Under the pieces are notes generated by a model. That model ran no database searches. It had not been told where the DNA came from and saw only the letters and a program-made list of their open reading frames with translations. From contig NZ_CP041656.2 in NCBI RefSeq assembly GCF_007290395.2, positions 1,984,001-2,048,000 on the forward strand: a stretch of DNA of 64,000 nucleotides, given 5' to 3'. Each line of letters opens with the position of its first letter. The first letter of the stretch is position 1. This document shows, in pieces, positions 27,238 to 36,305 of this stretch. A program made the position numbers and the translations under genes. The DNA is from Bradyrhizobium cosmicum. Lineage in GTDB: Bacteria > Pseudomonadota > Alphaproteobacteria > Rhizobiales > Xanthobacteraceae.

Positions 27238-27428
27238 AGGAGAGAGCGGACTCTGCTCTCGCCCTCTCACCATGGGGAGCCAGCGATTTCGCCGTTAACC
27301 TTTTCTCGCGCGCCATTCTCGCTGCGGTGCGAGATCACAATCAATGCCCGAGAGGCTGCATCCTTGATATAAGGGGACCACTGGCCGACAATGCCAGCGG
27401 TTCAATGAGAAGCTCCCTGGGGGAATTC

Positions 27429-29081
27429 GTGAATAGACCTGCTCGGGTCAGTGCCCATCCGACATCATCCGACACCGCGCACGGCATGACGCTGCTGCGC
27501 GATCCCCTGCTCAACAAGGGCACCGCCTTCACGGAAGCTGAGCGCGCCGCGCTGGGCTTGCGCGGCCTGCTGCCGCCTTGTGTGCTGACGATGGAGACGC
27601 AGGTCGAGCGCGTGCTCACCAACCTGCGCATGTTGCCGACGGACCTCGAGAAATTCGTCGCGCTGAACGCACTGCATGACCGCAACGAGGCGCTGTTCTT
27701 CCGCGTCGTGGTCGACAATATCGACGAGATCCAGCCGATCATCTACACGCCGACGGTCGGGCTTGCCTGCCAGAAATTTGGCCTGATCTACCAGCGTCCG
27801 CGAGGCATGTTCATCTCCTCGCGCGATCGCGGCCAGATCGCGGACATTCTGAAGAACTGGCCCAATCCCGCAAAGCTCATCGTCGTCACCGACGGCGAGC
27901 GCATCCTTGGGCTTGGTGATCTCGGCGCCAACGGCATGGGCATTCCGGTCGGAAAGCTCTCGCTCTATTCGGCCTGCGCCGGCGTGCATCCCGAGCAATG
28001 CCTGCCGATCGTGCTCGACGTCGGCACCAACAACGAAGAGCTGCTGAGCGATCCCTATTATCTCGGCTTGCGCCAGCGGCGGCTCACCGGCGAGGCGTAT
28101 GACAGCTTCGTCGACGAATTCATGGTGGCCGCGCGAAAGACGTTCCCGGGCGTGCTGATCCAGTTCGAGGATTTCGCCAATCACTCGGCATTCAAGCTGC
28201 TGCACAAGTACCGCGACGATGCCTGCGTCTTCAACGACGACATCCAGGGCACCGCGGCGGTGGCGCTCGCAGGCCTGTTCTCGGCGCTGCGCGTCAACGG
28301 CGGCAAGCTGAAGGACCAGCGCATCCTGTTCCTCGGCGCGGGCGAGGCCGCGACCGGCATCGCCGATCTCGTCGTTTCCGCCATGATGGCCGAGGGGCTC
28401 TCCGAGGCGGAAGCGCTTCGGCGCAACTGGCTGGTGGATTCCCGCGGCCTCGTCGTCGGCAGTCGCGAAGGCCTCCATGGCCACAAGCTCCGCTATGCCC
28501 ATTCCGACCAGGCGCCGATCGCCGACTTCCTCACCGCGATCAAGACGCTGAAGCCGACGGCGATCATCGGCGTCGCCGCGGTCGGCGGCGCCTTCACGCC
28601 CGAGGTGCTGAAGACGATGGCCGCGCTCAACGAGCAGCCGATCGTGTTCGCGCTCTCCAACCCGACCTCGAAGGCCGAATGCTCGGCGGAGGATGCCTAC
28701 CGCTACACCGAGGGCCGCGCGCTGTTCGCCTGCGGCAGCCCCTATGACCCCGTGAAGCTCAACGGACGCACCTTCGTGCCGCGCCAAGGCAACAACTCCT
28801 ACATCTTCCCCGGCGTCGGCCTCGGCGTCATCGCGAGCCGCTCGCGGCTGGTGACGGACGAGATGTTCATGGCCGCCGCCCATACGCTCGCCGATTGCGT
28901 CGGCAAGGAGGATCTCGCGCAGGGAAGCCTCTATCCGGCGCTCCCGCGCATCCGCGAGGTTTCGGTTCGCATCGCCGCCGCCGTCGCAGACGTGGCCTTC
29001 CAGCGCGGGCTGGCGGACGGACCCGCGCCCAACGACGTGAAGGGCCTGGTCCAGTCGCAGATGTACGAGCCGAAATACTAG
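27429..29081 (+). CDS. NAD-dependent malic enzyme, MaeA/SfcA type
   Basis: A 550-residue enzyme that oxidatively decarboxylates malate to pyruvate in the cytoplasm. Visible are the active-site strand QPIIYTPTVGLACQKF, the lysine/metal block LIQFEDFANHSAFKLL, FNDDIQGTAAVALAG, and the cofactor fold FLGAGEAATGIADLV. The size fits the MaeA group, not the 430- or 760-residue MaeB types. The C-terminal part (QGNNSYIFPGVGLGVI) is intact. The start is uncertain: GTG at 27429 with CTGGGGGAATTC upstream is preferred, with ATG at 27405 an alternative. It stands alone. Confidence 0.93.
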   Translation: MNRPARVSAHPTSSDTAHGMTLLRDPLLNKGTAFTEAERAALGLRGLLPPCVLTMETQVERVLTNLRMLPTDLEKFVALNALHDRNEALFFRVVVDNIDEIQPIIYTPTVGLACQKFGLIYQRPRGMFISSRDRGQIADILKNWPNPAKLIVVTDGERILGLGDLGANGMGIPVGKLSLYSACAGVHPEQCLPIVLDVGTNNEELLSDPYYLGLRQRRLTGEAYDSFVDEFMVAARKTFPGVLIQFEDFANHSAFKLLHKYRDDACVFNDDIQGTAAVALAGLFSALRVNGGKLKDQRILFLGAGEAATGIADLVVSAMMAEGLSEAEALRRNWLVDSRGLVVGSREGLHGHKLRYAHSDQAPIADFLTAIKTLKPTAIIGVAAVGGAFTPEVLKTMAALNEQPIVFALSNPTSKAECSAEDAYRYTEGRALFACGSPYDPVKLNGRTFVPRQGNNSYIFPGVGLGVIASRSRLVTDEMFMAAAHTLADCVGKEDLAQGSLYPALPRIREVSVRIAAAVADVAFQRGLADGPAPNDVKGLVQSQMYEPKY

Positions 29082-29353
29082 GCCGTCAGACATACCGGAC
29101 TGCGGCGGCGTAACAAGACAGTCCCCAGGAGCTCGCCGGCTCCTGGTTGAGCGACTCATCCTTCCCCAGCAAGACGGCACGGCAGCTTTGTAGGCGGCTA
29201 TCTGTCTCGATTCGGGACACGTCACTGTGGTGGAATCGTCACAGGCGGCGCGAAACGGCTTGGCTCTGGCCTTGGCCTCAGCCCTGCTGTTCTTCAGCCA
29301 AGGTTCTGCCCTGATTGCCCACCGAAACTTGAGGCGTGTTCGGAGGGCGCATC

Positions 29354-29872
29354 ATGTCTCGCTTTGCACGTGCCGAAACTGCCCGGAGTTCGCTGGCAAC
29401 CTCGAGCCGGTTGCTGCTCGCGGTCACCGCTGCGGCGTCGCTCGCCGCCTGCGCGCAATCACCGGTCGGCCGCCAGAAGGCCGATCTTGCCGGCACCAAC
29501 CGTCAGGCCGCCGTCGAGCGGCCGCACCGGGTGGCGGCGCTGCACCCGCGGCCGATCAGCCGGGTGCGGGTGCCTGACGGTGACGCCAAGCAAGGCGTGT
29601 CGCACGGTGTCGCCAGCTTCTATTCGGACACGGAGACCGCGAGTGGCGAGAGGTTCGACAAGAACGAATTGACCGCCGCGCATCCGACACTGCCGTTCGG
29701 CACGAAGCTGCGCGTCACCGACGTTTCCTCCGGCCGTTTCGTGACCGTCAGGGTCAACGATCGCGGGCCCTATGTTCGCGGACGCGTCGTCGACATCTCG
29801 CCGTCCGCAGCCGAGGCGCTCGGCATGATGGACAAGGGCATCACCAATGTCCGGCTCGACGTCGTGCAATAA
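29354..29872 (+). CDS. RlpA-like lipoprotein (double-psi beta-barrel)
   Basis: A 172-residue predicted lipoprotein: the N-terminal helix ends in a lipobox LAAC with Cys near residue 33. After a basic linker comes the RlpA-like DPBB domain, residues 85-172, with GVASFYSDTETASGERFD, FGTKLRVTDVSSG and VNDRGPYVRGRVVDIS. RlpA proteins act on denuded peptidoglycan glycan strands; the SPOR domain of full-length RlpA is missing. The site GGAGGGCGCATC sets the start at 29354. A second short DPBB protein is encoded at 50610. Confidence 0.88.
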   Translation: MSRFARAETARSSLATSSRLLLAVTAAASLAACAQSPVGRQKADLAGTNRQAAVERPHRVAALHPRPISRVRVPDGDAKQGVSHGVASFYSDTETASGERFDKNELTAAHPTLPFGTKLRVTDVSSGRFVTVRVNDRGPYVRGRVVDISPSAAEALGMMDKGITNVRLDVVQ

Positions 29873-29974
29873 TTCGATCGTCATGGTCATCGAGACGGCG
29901 CGCTTAACCGCCTGTTAGCCGCCCTGTCGCACCATGGATGCCCGAACGATTTGGGCTCTTGGGGGAGGCGGCGT

Positions 29975-30130
29975 TTGAACACGATCCAGTATCTCGAAGA
30001 TCAGGCCGCGCGCGCCGAGCGGCTCGCCAAACGGATCACGGATACGCTGACTATCGAGAGACTCCTGAGCTTTGCCGGCGAGCGCCGCCGCGAGATCGAG
30101 CTCATCGCCGGCAGCCCCCGTCGCGCATGA
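29975..30130 (+). CDS. Small conserved cytoplasmic protein
   Basis: A 51-residue open frame with TTG start, preceded by GGGGGAGG at a six-base spacing. It reads MNTIQYLEDQAARAERLAKR then a helical, charged segment ending IELIAGSPRRA. It has the look of small helical proteins common in Bradyrhizobium, which I recall but cannot verify. No function is known. Its strong ribosome site and amphipathic codon pattern support a real gene. Confidence 0.65.
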   Translation: MNTIQYLEDQAARAERLAKRITDTLTIERLLSFAGERRREIELIAGSPRRA

Positions 30131-30233
30131 AAGTTCCGTAAGAACCATGCTCTGAGTGCATTCCCCCTCGCTTCCAGGCGCGGAACTTCTCTCCTTTTTC
30201 TGCGTCATGAATATGATTGAAGAGGAGGAAGTC

Positions 30234-30320
30234 ATGGGCTTTGGAAAAGGTGCTTTGCTTTGGATGCTTGGTGTGCCGCTGCCGATCGTTCTGCTGCTGG
30301 CATTGTTCTGGCATCACTAG
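30234..30320 (+). CDS. 28-residue single-span membrane peptide
   Basis: ATG at 30234 follows GAGGAGGAAGTC. The peptide MGFGKGALLWMLGVPLPIVL followed by LLALFWHH is one membrane helix with a basic N-terminus. An in-frame ATG at 30207 would add nine residues, but the ribosome site favours 30234. Hydrophobic peptides of this type recur in Rhizobiales as I recall. Function unknown. It is followed by a palindromic repeat and a terminator. Confidence 0.6.
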   Translation: MGFGKGALLWMLGVPLPIVLLLALFWHH

Positions 30321-30321
30321 A

Positions 30322-30366
30322 GCATGATCCGGAAAAGCGTTAAGCGGTTTCCCGATAAGATCATGC
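30322..30366. repeat. GCATGATC palindromic element
   Basis: GCATGATC (30322-30329) and GATCATGC (30359-30366) flank an imperfectly symmetrical centre (CCGGAAAAGCG...CGGTTTCCCG). Elements of this form (AGAGCATGATCCGGAAAAG...) are abundant in Rhizobiales genomes to my knowledge. Confidence 0.7.
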
Positions 30367-30390
30367 CCAAACGATAGTGTTGCCACACGA

Positions 30391-30417
30391 AAAGCGCCGC
30401 GGAAGCGGCGCTTTTTT
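30391..30417. terminator. Strong terminator
   Basis: AAAGCGCCGC (30391-30400), loop GGAA, GCGGCGCTTT (30405-30414), then T to 30417. The A-tract on one side and T-tract on the other would let it work on both strands. It closes the small-peptide transcript at 30320 and the minus-strand gene ending at 30450. Confidence 0.85.
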
Positions 30418-30449
30418 GTTGCCTGCGCTTTATGGCGAACGACGCGCGA

Positions 30450-30755
30450 TCAGGTGTGGTTCTGGACGAAATCGCTGAGGTAGTCGGGCAGGGCCACGCC
30501 GTCGATGTCGCAACGCGCCCGGATCTCGCCCGCGACATCGGTCGAGATATCCCTGGTCCAGTGCTCGAGCGTGTTGAACGAGATCACCTTGATCGGATCG
30601 TTGAAGCAGCCGGCGACGAGCTCACCGATCGTGGCTTCGAGATCGCTGCGCTCGATGCGAATTTCGTTGGCCTTGCCGAGGCGATCAATCACCACGAACA
30701 GGGTCTGGTCTGCGCCATAGGGCACGACCGGGGTTGGCACGCCAGCTCCAAGCAT
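30450..30755 (-). CDS. Conserved hypothetical protein (about 101 aa)
   Basis: The protein starts MLGAGVPTPVVPYGADQTLF and continues with a mixed alpha/beta pattern ending CDIDGVALPDYLSDFVQNHT. Codon use is like that of the flanking genes. A GTG three codons earlier (30764) is possible. I do not recognise a domain; similar proteins appear in Bradyrhizobium from memory. It shares strand with the 90-residue gene upstream, 126 bases away, so the two may be co-transcribed. Confidence 0.65.
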   Translation of the reverse strand: MLGAGVPTPVVPYGADQTLFVVIDRLGKANEIRIERSDLEATIGELVAGCFNDPIKVISFNTLEHWTRDISTDVAGEIRARCDIDGVALPDYLSDFVQNHT

Positions 30756-30880
30756 CTCAGACACTCACGCTTTGGCTTCCGATCCCGGTTAACGGGAAGA
30801 ACCTGACGAAGGTTCCAGCCGAAGTCGGAAAGCAGGTGAGAAGCTTGTCGCCTGTGCGCACCCAGCGTCCGGCCACGCTG

Positions 30881-31153
30881 TCAGAGAAATTCTCTTAATC
30901 GCGATAGCTCGGTGACGTGCTCTGATGAGAGGATGTCCGTGACCAGAGGCGGCTGCGCCGCGGTGTGGATTTCATAGAGATGCCTGGTCGTCGCCGGCTT
31001 TTCCATGAAGGCCGAGATGCACTGGTCGAGCGTGCCCTGGCTGACCTGGTAGGGCTCCCGGTCCGGCTGGCGCTGGTTCGCTAGCGACGGCCATTTATGC
31101 AGGACCGCGAGCGCACCGAAATCGACCTTTGAATCCGTCACCATGTTACCCAT
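30881..31153 (-). CDS. Conserved hypothetical protein (90 aa)
   Basis: The sequence MGNMVTDSKVDFGALAVLHK is followed by a soluble, polar protein ending HVTELSRLREFL. GAGG lies seven bases before the ATG at 31153. No domain or motif is recognised, and no signal peptide or membrane segment is present. It is probably real because the frame is well used and has a ribosome site. Function unknown. Confidence 0.6.
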   Translation of the reverse strand: MGNMVTDSKVDFGALAVLHKWPSLANQRQPDREPYQVSQGTLDQCISAFMEKPATTRHLYEIHTAAQPPLVTDILSSEHVTELSRLREFL

Positions 31154-31283
31154 CGCAACGCCTCACGCAAAAAGAACCCCAGCACGCACACTCACGAGCC
31201 GGGGCTCACAACCTCATTGCATCTCAATGCCACGAGCGCCTAACGCGGCTGCCGGGAAAAGGTTCCCGGCAGCCTGTTCGTCC

Positions 31284-33974
31284 TCAGCTCGCGGCCGCCG
31301 CGATTCTGTGCCCCGGGCTGGGTTGACCCTGGCTGTACTCGTCATCGCGACTGATCTCCGGCGGAAGCCCGGCGAAGCGCCGCAAGGCTTGCGCCATCTG
31401 CACTCGGCCCGGCACGCCGGTGATCACCACGTCCACCATCGCAAAGGACGAGTGGAAATGACCGCGCGCCTTGAGCTGCTCGACCGGGACGCCCGCGGCG
31501 GCCATGGCCTCGGCATAGGCGATGCCCTCGTCGCGTAGCGGATCGAACTCGCTGGTGACCACGAAAGCGGGCGGCAGGCCCGAGACCTTGCCGCGCAGCG
31601 GCGAGGCGCGCGGATCGGTGCGGTCGGCCGGCGAGCAGTACAGATCCCAGAACCAGTACATCAGCGAACGCGTCAGGAAATAGCCGGTCGCATTGTCGTT
31701 GTAGGAGGGACGATCGAAGCTGCAGTCGGTGACGGGGCACACCAGCAACTGGCCCGCGATCTGCGGCCCGCCGCGGTCGCGCGCGAGCTGACAGGTGACG
31801 GCGGCGACGTTGCCGCCTGCGCTCCAGCCGGCGACCAGCACCGGGCCCGGCTTGCCGCCGAGCTCGGTGGCATGCTCGGCGATCCAGCGCGTCGCCGCAT
31901 AGCCGTCCTCGGCCGCCGCCGGGAAACGATGCTCCGGCGCGTGACGATAGCCGACGCTGACGAACATCATGCCGGTCCGCCGCACCATGTCGCGGCAGAA
32001 CGGCTCGTCCGACTGCTCGTCGCCGAGCACCCAGCCGCCGCCGTGGAAATAGACCACGACCGGATGCGGTCCTGATATCGCAGGCTTGTAGACGCGATAG
32101 GGCAGCGGTCCGTCGGGGCCCGGCAGCGTGCCGTCGACGATCTCGCCGATCGGCCGTCCGGCGGGACGGCCCTTGTTGAACTCATTGACGAAGGCACACG
32201 CGCCTTGCGCACCCATCGACTCGATCGGCGGCAGGTTCAGCGACGCGAGCAGGTTCAGCACCAGCCGCACATCAGGCTGCAGACGCACGATTTCGCCGTC
32301 ATTGCATTGCGCGGCGACGTTCGGGCCTGTCAGCCTGAAGCCGAGCATGCCACGGCTGGTGACCTCGTCGCAGATGCTGCGATAGGGACCGACGCCGCCG
32401 GTGTAGGGCATCAGCCCCTGCACCTTGCCGGGCACGTTGGCGCCCGTGTACCAGGTGTTGGCGAGCCGGTGCAGCGTCACCATCGAGCAGTCGGCCATGT
32501 GCCTGTTCCAGCCGGCCTGCGCCGTCGCGGTCGGCTCGATCGTGGTGAAGCCGGCGTCGCGCAGTGCGGCAAGGCGATCGACGACCCAGTCGACGTGCTG
32601 CTCGATCGACACCGCCATGTTCGACAGCACCGACGGGCTGCCGGGGCCGGTGATCATGAAGAAGTTCGGGAAGCCCTCGACCGTGAGCCCGAGATAGGTC
32701 TGCGGCCCCTGCGCCCAGACGTCGGTGAGCGACCTGCCGCCGCGTCCCGTGATCGGATGCACGGCGCGGATCGCGCCGGTCATGGCGTCGAAGCCGGTGG
32801 CGAACACGATGATGTCGACGTCGACGTTGCGCCTGGCCGTCGTGATGCCGCTCGCGGTGATCGCCTTGATCGGCTCCTGCCGCAGATTGACCAGCGTGAC
32901 GTTCGGCCGGTTGTAGGTGGCGTAGTAGTTGGTGTCGAGGCAGGGACGCTTGGCGCCGAACGGATGGTCGTCCGGCATCAGCGCCGCAGCAGTCTCGGGA
33001 TCCTTGACGGCAGCGCGGATCTTCTCGCGGATCAGGTCCTGGACGATCCTGTTGCCGTCGACATCGACCGCCTGGTCGGCCCAGAGCTGCGTCAGGATGT
33101 GGACGAGGTCGCCGGCGGCCCAGGCGCGCTCGAACCGCTCACGACGCTCGGCATCGCTCAATTGCCAGCTCACGACCGTCTGCTGCGGATAGGGCACGCC
33201 GGCCATCGATTGTCGCGCCTGCTCGCGATAGGCGGCGCGGTCGCTCTCGAACAGCTCCTTGCGATCGGCAGGGGGCGGGCCGTTATGCGCGGGCAGCGCG
33301 AAATTCGGCGTGCGCTGGAACACGGTGAGATGCGCGGCCTGCTCGGCGATCAGCGGGATCGACTGGATCGCCGACGAGCCTGTGCCAATCACGGCGACCC
33401 GTTTCCCCGCCAGATTGACGCCGTCATGCGGCCAGCGGCCGGTGAAATAGACCTCGCCCTTGAAATCCTTGACGCCGTCGATTTCCGGCGGCTTTGGCGC
33501 GGAGAGGCAACCCGTGGCCATGATGTAATGGCGGCAGGAGACCGGCGGGCCGTTGTCGGTGATGAGCTGCCAGCGCTCGGTCTTCTCGTCCCATCTGGCT
33601 TCGGTCACCTTGGTCTTGAAGCGGATGTCGCGGCGCAAATCGTAGCGGTCGGCGACGAAGCCGAGATAGCGCAGGATCTCGGGCTGGGCCGCGTATTTCT
33701 CCGACCAGGTCCATGCCGTGTCGAGTTCCGGATCGAAAGTGTAGCTGTAGTCGATGGTCTGGATATCGCAGCGCGCGCCCGGATAACGGTTCCAGTACCA
33801 CGTGCCGCCGACATCGCCGGCCTCATCTAGCGCGACCGCGGTGAACCCGGCCTTGCGCAGGCGATGCAGAAGATAGAGGCCGGAAAATCCGGCGCCGACC
33901 ACGGCGACGTCGACCTGTTGGGCTGTTCCATTCGCCGTGCTGGACTCACGTGCGGCGACCATTGCGTCAGACAT
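31284..33974 (-). CDS. Fusion of Baeyer-Villiger-type flavin monooxygenase and alpha/beta hydrolase
   Basis: An 896-residue protein. Residues 20-550 are a class B flavin monooxygenase: FAD site GAGFSG (27-32), the type I BVMO block [15 protein letters not shown] (56-70), and NADPH site GTGSSA (197-202). The BVMO fingerprint at 171-182 reads [12 protein letters not shown], where the usual His is Phe177. Residues about 620-880 are an HSL/acetyl-hydrolase domain with oxyanion HGGGW, nucleophile motif GWSAGG, acid FDPLRD and His in GHFHSSF. Together they could turn a ketone into an ester and then cleave it. Start at 33974 is set by GGGAGG; an open frame upstream lacks one. No stop or frameshift breaks the linker, so the fusion appears genuine. 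Confidence 0.9.
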   Translation of the reverse strand: MSDAMVAARESSTANGTAQQVDVAVVGAGFSGLYLLHRLRKAGFTAVALDEAGDVGGTWYWNRYPGARCDIQTIDYSYTFDPELDTAWTWSEKYAAQPEILRYLGFVADRYDLRRDIRFKTKVTEARWDEKTERWQLITDNGPPVSCRHYIMATGCLSAPKPPEIDGVKDFKGEVYFTGRWPHDGVNLAGKRVAVIGTGSSAIQSIPLIAEQAAHLTVFQRTPNFALPAHNGPPPADRKELFESDRAAYREQARQSMAGVPYPQQTVVSWQLSDAERRERFERAWAAGDLVHILTQLWADQAVDVDGNRIVQDLIREKIRAAVKDPETAAALMPDDHPFGAKRPCLDTNYYATYNRPNVTLVNLRQEPIKAITASGITTARRNVDVDIIVFATGFDAMTGAIRAVHPITGRGGRSLTDVWAQGPQTYLGLTVEGFPNFFMITGPGSPSVLSNMAVSIEQHVDWVVDRLAALRDAGFTTIEPTATAQAGWNRHMADCSMVTLHRLANTWYTGANVPGKVQGLMPYTGGVGPYRSICDEVTSRGMLGFRLTGPNVAAQCNDGEIVRLQPDVRLVLNLLASLNLPPIESMGAQGACAFVNEFNKGRPAGRPIGEIVDGTLPGPDGPLPYRVYKPAISGPHPVVVYFHGGGWVLGDEQSDEPFCRDMVRRTGMMFVSVGYRHAPEHRFPAAAEDGYAATRWIAEHATELGGKPGPVLVAGWSAGGNVAAVTCQLARDRGGPQIAGQLLVCPVTDCSFDRPSYNDNATGYFLTRSLMYWFWDLYCSPADRTDPRASPLRGKVSGLPPAFVVTSEFDPLRDEGIAYAEAMAAAGVPVEQLKARGHFHSSFAMVDVVITGVPGRVQMAQALRRFAGLPPEISRDDEYSQGQPSPGHRIAAAAS

Positions 33975-34198
33975 GGCATTCCTCCCGTGCTTTTGTTTTG
34001 CCGGCAGGCTAGCGCTGCAGGCTCGGCTTGTCATCAGAGCAGGTGCAATCTTCGGTAGTCGTTTGCGGCGCGATCGTGACCGCGCGAAGGTTGCGGCGAT
34101 ACACGCAGTGCGATGCACAACGCCGTGATAGTCCGGTCTAATCAGACCACATCGGTCTGTGTATGCTTGCGGCTACAAGCCACGCGTGCCCGGGCGTC

Positions 34199-34408
34199 AT
34201 GACAGAGTTGAGTGAGCGAACCAAAGCGAACATGGACGTCGTCCTGGAGGAGACGTGCCGCCAGCTGCCGCACGGCGGCGATCATGACAGCCGCAGATTC
34301 ATTGCCGAGCGGCTGATCGAAGCGGCGCAGTCCGGCCGCTCCACCCTCGGCGAACTCGGCATCGTCGCGCGCCGCGCGCTGGCGGAGATCATCGGCAAGG
34401 GCGGCTAG
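34199..34408 (+). CDS. Small helical conserved protein
   Basis: A 69-residue protein starting MTELSERTKANMDVVLEETC and containing GGDHDSRRFIAERLIEAA and LGELGIVARRAL. The pattern is that of a small soluble helical protein seen widely in Bradyrhizobium, as I recall, without function. The open frame starts further upstream (34163) but MTELS is the natural start. Divergent from the monooxygenase gene, so it and that gene share the 225-base promoter region. Confidence 0.7.
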   Translation: MTELSERTKANMDVVLEETCRQLPHGGDHDSRRFIAERLIEAAQSGRSTLGELGIVARRALAEIIGKGG

Positions 34409-34488
34409 GTCTGCGGGAGCGCTTGCCTCGCCTCGGTCCGCGGACGTAACCTGCTCGGGAACCTTTCCGCGCATCGGGATCTCCCAGG

Positions 34489-35961
34489 ATGCGGTCGCTG
34501 TTTGCATTCCTTGCGGCCTTCTCCCTGCTCTGCGGTGACGGTGCGGCCGTCGCGCAGGCGGTCGGGCAGTTTCCATTCGCATTGACGCGTGAAGGCCAGA
34601 TGCTCGGCGCGGTCGAGGGCGAGGTGGCGTCCTTCAAGGGACTGGCCTACGCCGCTCCGCCGGTCGGCGCGTTGCGCTGGCGTCCGCCGCAGCCGACGGC
34701 CGAGAACTCGGAGATGCGCACCGCCTACGAGTATGGCGCGCCGTGTCTTCAGCCGTCGCTGCCGGGCGCCAGCGAGGATTGCCTTACGCTGAATGTGTTC
34801 CGTCCCTTCGGGGTCGACGGCCCGCTGCCGGTGATGGTGTTCATCCATGGCGGCGCCTTCGTCAGAGGCACGGCGAACGATCCGGTGTTCGACGGCGCCA
34901 AGCTGGCGCAGGCCGGGCTCATCGTGGTCACCGTGAACTATCGCCTCGGCGTGCTTGGCTGGCTTGCCGATCCGGCGCTGTCGGATGGCGGCTCCGGCAA
35001 TTACGGCCTGATGGACCAGATCGCGGCGCTGCAATGGGTGCATGACAACATCGCGGCCTTTGGGGGCGATCCCGGCAACGTCACCCTGTTCGGCAGCGGC
35101 GCCGGCGCCACGTCGATCGCGCTGCTGATGCTGTGTGCGCAGTCGCGCGATCTGTTTCAGAAAGCCATTCTGCAATCGATACCCGGTCGTGCGCGGCTGC
35201 GCCCGGCGCAGGAGGCGGAGGCTATGGGGCGGCACTTCGTCGCCATGCTTGGGGAGCCCGCCGACTTGCGCGCCGTCGAGACGTCGCGGCTCCTTGCTGC
35301 CGAAAACCGTCTGCTCGACGAATCGCCGCGCAGCGTCGCCCCGGCGATCGATGGACGTCTGGTGACCGCGGACGTTGCCGCCGGCTTTGCGGCCGGACAC
35401 GAAAGCCGGATTCCTGTGATCATTGGCTCGAACGACGATGAGACCGGCTTTGACGGCGAGCTCGACATCAAGGCGGCGCTGGCGTCTTCGGGCGAGAGTA
35501 TCGACGAGCTGCGCAGGCTCTATCCGGGCCTTGCCAGTCCTTCGGACCTCGCGGCGAGGTTCTACACGGACAAGGTGTTTTCCGAGCCGGCGCGACTGCT
35601 GGCTCGCCTGCATGCCGCAACCGGCGCAGCCGTCTTTCGCTATCGCTTCGCCTACGTGCCCGAGGCCCGGCGGAAAAATCCCGACGAAGGGCACGGGCGC
35701 GAGTTGCAGTTCATCTTTGGCGTGGAAGGCGTGCCCGGTGCGGGCCTGCTCTCGCGAGGCGATCGCGAGGTCGCACGCCGCATGCGCGCCTACTGGACCA
35801 ATTTCGCGCGGACGGGCGATCCGAACGGTCCGGACCTGCCGCGTTGGGACAGGGCCGCAGACCGCGATCGGCTGCTGCTGGTCACGAACGATGGCATCGC
35901 GAGCGGAGACGACCCCTGGTCGGAGCGTCTCGACCGGCTCGCAGGTGGGAGCAGAAAATGA
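34489..35961 (+). CDS. Type B carboxylesterase homologue lacking the catalytic serine
   Basis: A 490-residue protein with a signal peptide (RSLFAFLAAFSLLCGDGAA). It has the whole carboxylesterase/cholinesterase fold: FKGLAYAAPPVG, SEDCLTLNVFRP, oxyanion loop HGGAF (120-124), acid-site GSNDDETG and His-site DEGHGRELQFIFG. However, the nucleophile elbow, normally F-G-E-S-A-G, reads FGSGAG (201-206), with Gly204 where Ser should be. The codons are GGC AGC GGC GCC GGC, with no sign of a frameshift. It may be inactive, use Ser203, or have another role. It begins 80 bases after the small gene at 34199. Confidence 0.85.
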   Translation: MRSLFAFLAAFSLLCGDGAAVAQAVGQFPFALTREGQMLGAVEGEVASFKGLAYAAPPVGALRWRPPQPTAENSEMRTAYEYGAPCLQPSLPGASEDCLTLNVFRPFGVDGPLPVMVFIHGGAFVRGTANDPVFDGAKLAQAGLIVVTVNYRLGVLGWLADPALSDGGSGNYGLMDQIAALQWVHDNIAAFGGDPGNVTLFGSGAGATSIALLMLCAQSRDLFQKAILQSIPGRARLRPAQEAEAMGRHFVAMLGEPADLRAVETSRLLAAENRLLDESPRSVAPAIDGRLVTADVAAGFAAGHESRIPVIIGSNDDETGFDGELDIKAALASSGESIDELRRLYPGLASPSDLAARFYTDKVFSEPARLLARLHAATGAAVFRYRFAYVPEARRKNPDEGHGRELQFIFGVEGVPGAGLLSRGDREVARRMRAYWTNFARTGDPNGPDLPRWDRAADRDRLLLVTNDGIASGDDPWSERLDRLAGGSRK

Positions 35962-35968
35962 GTTGGAC

Positions 35969-36148
35969 TTAAGCCGCGAGCTCGACGCGCGGCGCCAGGC
36001 TCAGCCGGTCTTCTTCCAGATGGTCGATCGCGCCGTCCTTCTCGACGGCATAGAACTGCTGGCCTTCCCGGGACCTGTAGGCGGCGCGAACGACGCCGCG
36101 GCGGCCCTTGTCACTGTTGACGACGTCCCCCAGCGCAAACTTCTTCAT
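35969..36148 (-). CDS. Small conserved protein (59 aa)
   Basis: The peptide starts MKKFALGDVVNSDKGRRGVV and ends SLAPRVELAA. It is a compact beta-rich sequence (KGRRGVVRAAYRSREGQQFY) of the type I recall from Bradyrhizobium genomes. It is just under sixty codons. It converges with the esterase stop, seven bases apart. No function is known; codon use and the clean frame argue for a real gene. Confidence 0.65.
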   Translation of the reverse strand: MKKFALGDVVNSDKGRRGVVRAAYRSREGQQFYAVEKDGAIDHLEEDRLSLAPRVELAA

Positions 36149-36305
36149 CTCACGTCTCGCTTGTCTTCAGGCCGACTCCTTCGGCCATGGCCGGATTGTG
36201 GGCGGCAAATCGTTAACGACTTGCTAACCATGCCGGGTTGCCTATGCTCCCGCCGATCGCGTGGTTGCACCACGCGCATGTCGTCCTTGAAGCGAGCCTG
36301 CAGCC

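Noticed and set aside
27465..29225. 586-codon minus-strand open frame opposite the malic enzyme
   Set aside because: Shadow of a strongly conserved gene in the opposite frame. The translated product is His/Arg/Asp-rich and has no domain.
29227..29577. Frame with a signal-like start just before the RlpA-like gene
   Set aside because: The first 30 residues look hydrophobic, but the frame then overlaps the well-supported lipoprotein gene and loses any pattern.
32205..33830. 541-codon plus-strand frame across the monooxygenase fusion
   Set aside because: Antisense shadow. The real gene has cofactor motifs on the minus strand.
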